DNA of 64,000 bases, from the NCBI RefSeq assembly GCF_004118675.1, contig NZ_SDHZ01000004.1, forward strand, positions 124,001 through 188,000. The letters run 5' to 3'. Shown here in pieces: positions 26,088 through 32,806 of the stretch. The DNA comes from Filimonas effusa (lineage in GTDB: Bacteria > Bacteroidota > Bacteroidia > Chitinophagales > Chitinophagaceae). Position 1 is the stretch's first letter; each line of letters opens with the position of its first letter. Made by a program: the position numbers and the translations under genes. The notes beneath the pieces were generated by a model. The model was not told the origin of the DNA. It ran no database searches and was given only the letters and a program-made list of their open reading frames with translations.

Positions 26088-27425
26088 ATGAGAACAGACA
26101 AGAGTTTTTCTATTGACTTCATTATCCGAAAAGACAAAAAGGATAAAACGGAAGGCTATCTATTTGCCCGTGTGACCGTAGACGGGGAGAACACAGAGAT
26201 TTCATTGAAAGAGAAAATTAAGGTTGCCGATTGGGATTCTAAAAGCGAAACGGTAAAAGGAAGAGGCCGTGAAGCAAAAAGTATCAACGATTGGATAGAC
26301 GATGTGCGGTTTAAGCTGAAGGAAAGCAGGAAGGCATTAGAGGTAGGCAGATTCCGTGTTACCTGCAATTGTGTGAAAGATCATTACGAGGGTAAGCATA
26401 TCAGCCAGAAGCCGCCGGAATCAGGACATACAATGAAAGAGTTGTTTAGGTTTCACGAAAAAATAGAGGGCAATGTGAAAGGCGACGATATGGTGAATAA
26501 AATTGGGGAAACTGATGAAGAGGAAATACAGGGTGAGCAAAGGGCAAAATTGAAGGGCGGCACTTTAAAGAATTATGTTACTACTGAAAAGTACGTAGAC
26601 AATTTTTTACAACACAAATATAAAAAGAAAGATATTGACCTTTTTGAGTTTGATTATCAGGCTGCGTTAGAGTTAGAAAGCTACATTAGGAAATACCCTT
26701 TAAAAAAACATGACCCCTGTCTAGGAAACGGGGTTTATAAACACATGGAAAGGGTGATTAAAATGTTTGGGATGGCTGCGGATATGCACTGGATAAAATT
26801 CAATCCTTTTGATGCGTATGTGGTAAAAAAGAAAAAGATTGTACGACAGCGTTTAACTGTTGAGTATTTTGTTTTCATTGAGAATAGCACATTTCATATT
26901 GACAGACTAAATTTCGTACGGGATTTATTCATTTTTGACTGCTATTTGGGCGTAAGCTACGTAGACCTTATGGCTTTATCCGACTATCACTTTGAAGAGA
27001 TAGAAGGTTATCTTTTCTGTACCATATATAGGCAAAAAAGTGTGGAGTTGGCAGGGATACCGGTGCCACAGATGGCAAAAAAGATTATGGAGAAATATAG
27101 GAATACTTCTGCTGCAAAAGAGCGGGGTAAAATATTTCCATATATAAGCAATAAAGATTTCAACAATAGCTTAAAAATAATCGGTGGTATATTGAATTTG
27201 CCACTTGAACTTGATACCCGAAAGGCACGGGCGTTTTTTGCGCGGGAGGTCAATTTGAAAAATGGCGTTCCTTTGGAAACTGTGAGTAAGATGATGGGGC
27301 ATACAAAAATCAGTACAACGAAAAACATTTATGCAGATGTCGATGAAGAAAAAATTATAGAGGACACCGCTCACGTACAAGATAGGTTTAACAGGAAAAA
27401 AGAGAAGTATTTAAAAGTCGTATAA
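26088..27425 (+). CDS. int: Tyrosine site-specific integrase
   Basis: About 445 residues from the ATG at 26088 (MRTDKSFSIDFIIRKDKKDK), the usual start of Bacteroidota integrases; an in-frame ATG at 26043 is also open. N-terminal arm-binding region, SAM-like core-binding domain near residues 170-250, then the catalytic domain. Counting from the first ATG, the pattern is S305 (in CYLGVSYVDL, where Arg is usual), R396 (RKARAFF), H420 (MMGHTKISTT) and the nucleophile Y430 (KNIYADV). The usual His three residues before the second Arg is also replaced by Arg. Loss of the first Arg is known for IntDOT-type integrases. It catalyses integration and excision at tRNA-Pro. Confidence 0.93.
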   Translation: MRTDKSFSIDFIIRKDKKDKTEGYLFARVTVDGENTEISLKEKIKVADWDSKSETVKGRGREAKSINDWIDDVRFKLKESRKALEVGRFRVTCNCVKDHYEGKHISQKPPESGHTMKELFRFHEKIEGNVKGDDMVNKIGETDEEEIQGEQRAKLKGGTLKNYVTTEKYVDNFLQHKYKKKDIDLFEFDYQAALELESYIRKYPLKKHDPCLGNGVYKHMERVIKMFGMAADMHWIKFNPFDAYVVKKKKIVRQRLTVEYFVFIENSTFHIDRLNFVRDLFIFDCYLGVSYVDLMALSDYHFEEIEGYLFCTIYRQKSVELAGIPVPQMAKKIMEKYRNTSAAKERGKIFPYISNKDFNNSLKIIGGILNLPLELDTRKARAFFAREVNLKNGVPLETVSKMMGHTKISTTKNIYADVDEEKIIEDTAHVQDRFNRKKEKYLKVV

Positions 27426-27441
27426 AAGAACATTAATATTT

Positions 27442-27463
27442 AAGGGCGAATGCCTTTTTTTAT
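27442..27463 (+). terminator. Terminator after the integrase
   Basis: Hairpin AAGGGC-GAAT-GCCTTT (one G-T pair) followed by a T-run, 17 bp after the integrase stop. A further palindrome AGCTACA-C-TGTAGCT lies at 27488-27502. Confidence 0.65.
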
Positions 27464-27582
27464 CAGACATTAATAGCGGTTTTCAGGAGCTACACTGTAG
27501 CTTCGTTTCAAATACATTATATTGCGTAAGTCAGACTTGAGTTAAAATCTCAATGTATTGACATACCCTTAACTTCATTTTT

Positions 27583-28296
27583 ATGGACTTCTTCAATATA
27601 ACTCCGACAAGTATAATGTCAAATCTAATTAAGGGCATTATTACTGGAGGAAAAATAGTCAAGAGATTTGCTATTGCGGCAGGAGTGTTAGCATTAGCAT
27701 CTGCAATTATAGCTTATTGTGTAGACAAAAAGGTTCTTCCATATAATTCAATCGTTGTAATCTGGATTCTTGGAGGTGCATCGGCATTGATACTAATTGG
27801 TATTTCAAGCTATCAAATGTTAATTGATCAGGAAGAGGCTGCTGTAGAAATTAAGAAAGTCGAAGATAAAATTAAGGAAAGTCCTACGAAGTCATGGGAG
27901 CTAGGAAGAATGAAATTAGAAAGTTACCTTAATCGTAATCTTAAACAAGTGCAATCCATTTTCGTATGGACTGTTATTGTGATGTTGTTTGGTTTTGCGG
28001 TAATATGGTATGGAATCATAAAGCTGTACCAAGGTGGTGGCTCGGTGGATGCAGCTATGCTTACAACGGTTTCAGGGCTCATTATAGAAGTTATTGGCGG
28101 GTCGTTTCTTTTGATTTACAAGTCCACCATGAAACAGGCGAAAGAATATGTTACCGTACTAGAGCGGATTAATGCAGTAGGAATGTCGGTTCAAATATTA
28201 GATAGCATTAGTCAAAATGAGTCAAAGCTTCAAGATCAAGCTAGAGCAGAAATAGCGAAGCAGTTGTTAGAGTTGTACGGTGGAATTAAAAAGTAA
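27583..28296 (+). CDS. Membrane protein, TRADD-N-associated 2TM-domain type
   Basis: A 237-residue protein. Two hydrophobic hairpins are visible, about residues 28-46 and 58-76, then a second pair 127-147 and 159-178. The core LESYLNRNLKQVQSIFVWTV followed by VMLFGFAVIWYGI and GLIIEVIGGSFLLIYKSTM resembles the TRADD-N-associated membrane domain, described by sequence analysis in conflict/signalling systems. The last 50 residues are helical. The next gene begins 6 bp later and encodes an Abi-alpha-like protein, so they form one unit. Whether it is a defence sensor or effector is inference. Confidence 0.7.
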   Translation: MDFFNITPTSIMSNLIKGIITGGKIVKRFAIAAGVLALASAIIAYCVDKKVLPYNSIVVIWILGGASALILIGISSYQMLIDQEEAAVEIKKVEDKIKESPTKSWELGRMKLESYLNRNLKQVQSIFVWTVIVMLFGFAVIWYGIIKLYQGGGSVDAAMLTTVSGLIIEVIGGSFLLIYKSTMKQAKEYVTVLERINAVGMSVQILDSISQNESKLQDQARAEIAKQLLELYGGIKK

Positions 28297-28302
28297 ATTA
28301 TC

Positions 28303-29058
28303 ATGTCCGATAAAGAATTTAATATAAAGTCCAGCACTATAGAAAAGGGGTTGGAGCTTGCAAAAGACTTTGTAGGAAAATTAATTGGGCCCACTATAGA
28401 AGAATTAGGGCTTTTTGTTTCTGATAATATAAAGTATCTAAGATTTAAAAACCAAGTAAAAATACTTTTGAAAGCCAAAAAGTATGTAGAGGACAATAAA
28501 ATATCAATTAAAGAGGTGCCGATTAAAATTCTCGTGCCTTTACTTGAGAAGGCATCATTAGAAGAAAGTGAAGAGCTACAAGACAAATGGGCAAGTATGC
28601 TTGCCAATATGGTAAATTCAGAAAAGAACTTCCAGAATCAAATTTTTCCTTCAATCTTAAGTCAATTATCAATTGAAGAATTTAATGAATTGAATGAGTT
28701 ATTGAATGCTGAAAAAGATTTCAGGGGCATGGTTGCCAAGTATAACAGGGTAAGAAGGGAGTATAATCTTTCTACTGTCAAACAAATTGAAGAATTAAAA
28801 GAAAAAATTTCAGATTTAGAAAGAACAGGGATGTATCTAAACCTTGAAGAATTTGAATGCGCGAATTTGGTGCGCTTAGGATTAATAAAAAAGGTGCCTC
28901 CGTCGATTTATATTCCTGAATTTAGGACAGGAGGTCACTATGATTCAGGCGAGCAATGGCACGCCCTAAATGCGGAATATGATGCTGATAATAATGGGTA
29001 TCGGCTTACAGAATTGGGTGAAAAATTTTTAGAAATGTGTCAACTAAAAACTGCATAA
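28303..29058 (+). CDS. Abi-alpha/DUF4393-like protein
   Basis: A 251-residue helical protein carrying the family pattern: a run of polar helices, then PIKILVPLLEKASLEESEEL and LQDKWASMLANMV around residues 73-105, with the tryptophan-alanine pair followed by an acidic-to-hydrophobic change. A coiled-coil stretch lies at about 150-175, then a C-terminal winged-helix-like segment (ANLVRLGLIKKVP ... YRLTELGEKFLEM). Abi-alpha proteins have been linked to phage abortive infection. The gene follows the membrane protein by 6 bp; together they are candidate defence cargo. Confidence 0.72.
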   Translation: MSDKEFNIKSSTIEKGLELAKDFVGKLIGPTIEELGLFVSDNIKYLRFKNQVKILLKAKKYVEDNKISIKEVPIKILVPLLEKASLEESEELQDKWASMLANMVNSEKNFQNQIFPSILSQLSIEEFNELNELLNAEKDFRGMVAKYNRVRREYNLSTVKQIEELKEKISDLERTGMYLNLEEFECANLVRLGLIKKVPPSIYIPEFRTGGHYDSGEQWHALNAEYDADNNGYRLTELGEKFLEMCQLKTA

Positions 29059-29092
29059 TTGATAGTGTCGGGTTTGGTAAATAAGAATACCC

Positions 29093-29584
29093 TTAACATT
29101 TAATGCTGTTGGTTTCTATGCAGTTATCTTCAGGTTTCAAAATCTGGATTTTATACACTACAACATTGCATAACATTCTAGCCAAACCTACTGAGATAAT
29201 CTGAAAAGCTATCGAATAGGCTGCTAAAACAACATCCCCATTAATAGCATAAAGACCAAGATATTCTGTTGCAATGATTACAACGTGTATCAAAAGCGTT
29301 ATCCATACACATTTCGGTTTTATTTTCTTAGCTCGCTTATAAACCTTAATAATCAAGAAACCTATTGACAGTACAAATATAAATACAGTAGTTAGCAAGG
29401 CTGTTAAAGGAAATATCAGCTTTAGAGGTGGATTGTACAAATGGAAGTAGGCCACTGAAAATAGCCACAATACTAGCCAGCAAAGCGGAAATACAGCACA
29501 ACCGGTAAAAAGTAATCTTTTACTGCCTATCGTTAGTCTTAAATGCCTCAAAGCTCCCTTATCTAAATATACATCAAGTAACAT
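29093..29584 (-). CDS. Hypothetical four-helix membrane protein
   Basis: A 163-residue protein with about four membrane helices (residues 25-47, 55-80, 92-115, 120-145) and little soluble sequence. I do not recognise the family. It follows a perfect hairpin at 29613-29664 and converges on the Abi-alpha-like gene. The start ATG at 29582-29584 is chosen because the hairpin lies directly upstream of it. Confidence 0.65.
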   Translation of the reverse strand: MLLDVYLDKGALRHLRLTIGSKRLLFTGCAVFPLCWLVLWLFSVAYFHLYNPPLKLIFPLTALLTTVFIFVLSIGFLIIKVYKRAKKIKPKCVWITLLIHVVIIATEYLGLYAINGDVVLAAYSIAFQIISVGLARMLCNVVVYKIQILKPEDNCIETNSIKC

Positions 29585-29612
29585 GGAGTACGATTTGAAG
29601 TGATCAAATTTC

Positions 29613-29664
29613 TAATTGGTTAAGTATGCTGTCAGTAGAAACTGACAGCATACTTAACCAATTA
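29613..29664. repeat. Perfect 24-bp inverted repeat with 4-nt loop
   Basis: Arms 29613-29636 and 29641-29664 are perfectly complementary, with loop AGAA. The structure occupies the gap between two minus-strand genes, directly abutting the stop codon of the SWIM gene at 29665. It has no T-run, so it is not a plain terminator; it could stabilise or process mRNA, or be a DNA site. Confidence 0.9.
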
Positions 29665-30060
29665 TCACGTGTTGGAAGTGGTGCATTGGGTGTTTTGCAA
29701 TATTTTGCTAAGTTTCAAAAAGTAATCTGTTCCGCCGGTAATCAGGAGGCTTTTCAATGCTGCATAAGTATGGTGGCAAAGCTTTTCAACTCGCCGTTTA
29801 CAGCTACAGGTAACATAAAGTTGATTGCTGGAAACTTCAATTCCCAAAATATATGTCAGTGTGCCGTAAGTGTTGTAATATTCAGCCCTTTTACCCACCG
29901 TGCAAAGCGGAGCCAATACATTTATATGCCACTGTTTGAAATTTAACGTGTATGTATCAATGTGCTTCTTTAGTGAATCGGGATGTAGTTGGCCGTCTCT
30001 ACCGAGTGGTATGACATAAGCATCATTGGTATTCCGCAAATCGTCTTTGTGAATCTTCAT
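29665..30060 (-). CDS. SWIM zinc-finger protein
   Basis: A 131-residue protein with a SWIM-like motif CSCKRRVEKLCHH near residues 85-97 (CxC-x7-CxH). SWIM fingers bind DNA or proteins and appear in mobile-element proteins. The region before it (VIPLGRDGQLHPDSLKKHIDTY, LAPLCTVGKRAEYYNTY) is not recognised. It lies in a leftward cluster with SymE-like and HEPN genes. The stop codon at 29665-29667 touches the long hairpin. Confidence 0.7.
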   Translation of the reverse strand: MKIHKDDLRNTNDAYVIPLGRDGQLHPDSLKKHIDTYTLNFKQWHINVLAPLCTVGKRAEYYNTYGTLTYILGIEVSSNQLYVTCSCKRRVEKLCHHTYAALKSLLITGGTDYFLKLSKILQNTQCTTSNT

Positions 30061-30102
30061 AAATTTTTGATTAGTACAGATTAAAAACTATATCGGGTTT
30101 TA

Positions 30103-30324
30103 CTAATTGGCCTTAGAAATGATCAGGCAGTTTTCTTCAATGGATATAGAAATTGTATCGCCAGTGTTGAAACCGGCATTTTGTAACCAGACGCCCGATA
30201 GGTTAATCCACGGAACATTTTTATAATAACTGCATCCAATAAATTTGGATGATCTAAAAATGCTTTTAGATGTGACCTTTAAAAACCTGCTGTTGTTGTT
30301 GAATGGTATTACTTTGGCAGTCAT
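30103..30324 (-). CDS. SymE-like protein (AbrB-fold)
   Basis: About 73 residues from the ATG at 30322-30324; a longer start at 30351 is possible. The pattern GCSYYKNVPWINLSGVWLQNAGF, then TGDTISISIEENCLIISK matches SymE-type proteins, whose fold derives from AbrB antitoxins. E. coli SymE is an SOS-induced protein of a type I toxin-antitoxin pair with an antisense RNA (SymR). Whether an antisense RNA exists here cannot be seen directly. It sits between the SWIM and HEPN genes. Confidence 0.72.
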   Translation of the reverse strand: MTAKVIPFNNNSRFLKVTSKSIFRSSKFIGCSYYKNVPWINLSGVWLQNAGFNTGDTISISIEENCLIISKAN

Positions 30325-30379
30325 AAGTAGCGTTTGTTTTTTGGTGAGCAAGCTGATTAAATAGAAGGGCCACTTTTCC

Positions 30380-31279
30380 TTATTCCTTCGTTAGAAGAGG
30401 AAAGGTTATAGGAGCGCTTAAAACAAAAGTCTGTAAGCGGGTTTCATAAATTACTTGTGCAATTTCCATTAGTGTTTTAACACGGCGCATTAATACGTCC
30501 ACCTTTTCCTGTGGAACTGTAAAATCCTCTTTGTACCGTGAATCAGAATAGCTGTTTTTAAGAATAGTAAATAATTCTCTTTCTTCTGCGGTGTTGCATG
30601 GGAATATGCTGGAAGGTTCAGGCGAAAAGTTTTTTATCAACTCCAACAAACGCGATAGGTTATGAGTAGCTGACCTATACCCTGTAAAAGCTCGTAATAG
30701 GGCCATGCAGGTGTGTTGCGTGGCTTGATGTAAGCTAAGCATTACCCCACTTGTCCAGCCGCGTTTTAAATTATCTTCTGCTGAATTGTAAAAGCCTTTG
30801 GCACCGGTAAAATAATAAGACCAATGTTGTTGAATAGCGTGAATAAGCCCGCGTATCTCTGGCGGGCCTTGCGGCACATAAATAACGCTTGGATTACTGT
30901 CATAAAGCATTGCGCCTCTATAATAGGCTGTGGTAAAGAAACGCCAACCATCACTAAGTGATTTGTCGAATGCTGATTCCTTTAAAATCACACTTGTTAC
31001 GTTCAACTTATACGCGGGAGCTTGTTGTTCAATGGCCTGTATTATTTCGTGATCGGGCCTGTTCTCTTTGTTTTGGGTAACTACAATTAGATCATAAGAT
31101 ACGGTAGAACTGTGCGATACGCTAGTATCGTCAAAGTTGAAAGTTGTCCATTCGTAAGTATTGGAATGGCGTGTACCATAGCACAGAACCTGTACAGGAG
31201 CGATTGTTTGGACTATCTTTCCGGTAAACTCCTTTAGCAAGCTTAATTGTTGTTGAGATAGATGCTTGAGTTTTGACAT
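30380..31279 (-). CDS. Nucleotidyltransferase-like plus HEPN domain protein
   Basis: A 299-residue protein. The first 120 residues resemble a nucleotidyltransferase fold of the MNT type (VQVLCYGTRHSNTYEW, SYDLIVVTQNKENRPD), with the usual GS signature degraded to YGTRHS. The C-terminal half is a HEPN domain (FYNSAEDNLKRGWTSGVMLSLHQATQHTCMALLRAFTGYRS, then HNLSRLLELIKNF). HEPN domains act as RNases or binding partners in toxin-antitoxin and defence systems; here the fused arrangement is common in Bacteroidota. It is followed by SymE-like and SWIM genes in the same direction. Confidence 0.82.
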   Translation of the reverse strand: MSKLKHLSQQQLSLLKEFTGKIVQTIAPVQVLCYGTRHSNTYEWTTFNFDDTSVSHSSTVSYDLIVVTQNKENRPDHEIIQAIEQQAPAYKLNVTSVILKESAFDKSLSDGWRFFTTAYYRGAMLYDSNPSVIYVPQGPPEIRGLIHAIQQHWSYYFTGAKGFYNSAEDNLKRGWTSGVMLSLHQATQHTCMALLRAFTGYRSATHNLSRLLELIKNFSPEPSSIFPCNTAEERELFTILKNSYSDSRYKEDFTVPQEKVDVLMRRVKTLMEIAQVIYETRLQTFVLSAPITFPLLTKE

Positions 31280-31294
31280 AATGTACGTGTGTTT

Positions 31295-32086
31295 TTATTT
31301 ATTAGAAATAGGTCGTATCGGAATTTTGATCATGAAGGTGGTTAACTCGTTTGCACTTTTAGCAGTAATAGTGCCTCCCATAGCCTCGATGTATGTTTTG
31401 CTTATATGTAGCCCTAAGCCGTTGCCAGCGTGTCCATTTGTAAGCATAAAATAGGGGGTAAAAAGTTTTGACAGTTGCTCTGCCGGGATAGTATGACCTT
31501 TGTTGCTGGTCTGGATAATTACATATTTACCATCCCCATTACATTTAATATTGATGCTGGTATTTCTATAGGCATGCTTCTGTGCATTAATAAGTAGATT
31601 CAATAAGATTTGCCCTAATTTAACTTTATCTGCCGTTATTATTAACCCATCTAGCCCTATACAGCAATCTGCTTCAATTCTTGTTGGGAACAAAGGATTG
31701 GCCTGAAAGGGCAAAAGGAATGCTGGTAGCCAGTTTACAAAACAGAACGGTTCATTTTGAAGGGTAATGTTTAGAGTGCCTGCGTTCACTTTTACAGTTG
31801 AAAGCATATTTTCGATTAAACGGTAAGCATCGTCTATCCCTTCTCTGACAATATTGGCATATAAGGTTTGCTTGTCTGGCCTATCTAAAAATTTACATGC
31901 AGAGTGTATAGCGCCAATTTGGTTTTTTACTTCATGAGTAAAAGAGGCTACAAATAATTCCAGTATACGCAGTTTTTCTGTTGCGGACTGTTCAGAAGTG
32001 TTCTGCAAGGCGTGTTTGGTAGACGCGTGTGTGGCTTGCATAGAAGTAAATTGATGGTGGCTAATACAATTGTCCGTTAGTGACAA
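31295..32086 (-). CDS. Sensor histidine kinase
   Basis: A 263-residue soluble kinase with no membrane helix. Phosphoacceptor region SFTHEVKNQIGAIHSACKFL (His in FTHEVKN), N-box ILLNLLINAQKHA, and G2-box GNGLGLHISKTYIEAMGGTI, a full HisKA-HATPase core. No response regulator is next to it, so its partner is elsewhere or it is an orphan. It begins 15 bp upstream of the HEPN gene (same direction), and its upstream region carries a pseudoknot-like structure. Confidence 0.88.
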   Translation of the reverse strand: MSLTDNCISHHQFTSMQATHASTKHALQNTSEQSATEKLRILELFVASFTHEVKNQIGAIHSACKFLDRPDKQTLYANIVREGIDDAYRLIENMLSTVKVNAGTLNITLQNEPFCFVNWLPAFLLPFQANPLFPTRIEADCCIGLDGLIITADKVKLGQILLNLLINAQKHAYRNTSINIKCNGDGKYVIIQTSNKGHTIPAEQLSKLFTPYFMLTNGHAGNGLGLHISKTYIEAMGGTITAKSANELTTFMIKIPIRPISNK

Positions 32087-32171
32087 ATACAGTAACTGAT
32101 GCGCGGCAAAAAATGAAAGAGTTGAAAGCAGTAATCACCGCAAAATTGCAGCAATGATTGGCAAAAAAATA

Positions 32172-32295
32172 GCGTGGGTTAGTTCTTATCCTTTAGAAGG
32201 GCTACGACACCCATGCGGAAATAAGAACGCCCACGCGTTTACGTGAGCGATTTACCTTATTCCAGCCGCTGTGAAAGTGTCGTAGTTTTCTAAAG
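32172..32295. other. Interleaved inverted repeats in a divergent intergenic region
   Basis: Two inverted repeats interlock in order A-B-A'-B'. A is at 32172-32189 (GCGTGGG...TTCTTAT), A' at 32221-32236 (ATAAGAA...CCCACGC), B at 32191-32210 (CTTTAGAA...CTACGACAC) and B' at 32277-32295. This is the topology of a pseudoknot. It fills much of the 440-bp gap between the histidine kinase (minus) and XRE regulator (plus), and a small hairpin CACG-cgttta-CGTG lies inside. No protein gene was seen there. It may be a structured RNA or DNA site. Confidence 0.6.
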
Positions 32296-32526
32296 CAGGA
32301 ATTAAAGCAAACACGCTTTGCAATATTTTATGCGCGCAATTTATTGTTTTATGATGTATTGTCCATAGTTGAATAACTGATTTTAAAGCAATCTAAAGCT
32401 TTTTGTGTAACAATACAAATCAAATGTGGCATAGAAAGCTACAAATGTTTCATAAAACGACACATAAGCAACTGTTTATCAACTAATTAAGAATTTTGTC
32501 TTTTCTTTATACAGGAAAGAGAATAT

Positions 32527-32766
32527 ATGGCTAGAAGGAAAGTTGAAAGAACTGAAATAGCGATAAACAGAATAAAAGGTGCATTAGCAGATAGTGGGAA
32601 AACTATAGGCGAATTAGAAAGGCATTTTGGTGTTGCTCGTTCAACTGTATCGCATTGGGTTAATAATAAAGTTCAGCCTGATGTATATACTTTTTATGCC
32701 ATCGCAGAATGGTTGGATATTGATATAAAGGACTTATTTCACTCCACTAAAGACAAAAAAAAGTAG
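32527..32766 (+). CDS. XRE-family helix-turn-helix protein
   Basis: A 79-residue DNA-binding protein: IGELERHFGVARSTVSHWVNNKVQPDVYTFYAIAEWLDIDIKDLF is a full Cro/CI-type helix-turn-helix with the usual helices 2 and 3. It is divergent from the histidine kinase and convergent with the coupling-protein gene. It probably controls part of the element, for example the region between 29 and 32 kb. Confidence 0.9.
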   Translation: MARRKVERTEIAINRIKGALADSGKTIGELERHFGVARSTVSHWVNNKVQPDVYTFYAIAEWLDIDIKDLFHSTKDKKK

Positions 32767-32806
32767 AGCTACAAAGAAGGCTTTACCTCCCATGTAGCCC
32801 TAAAAA

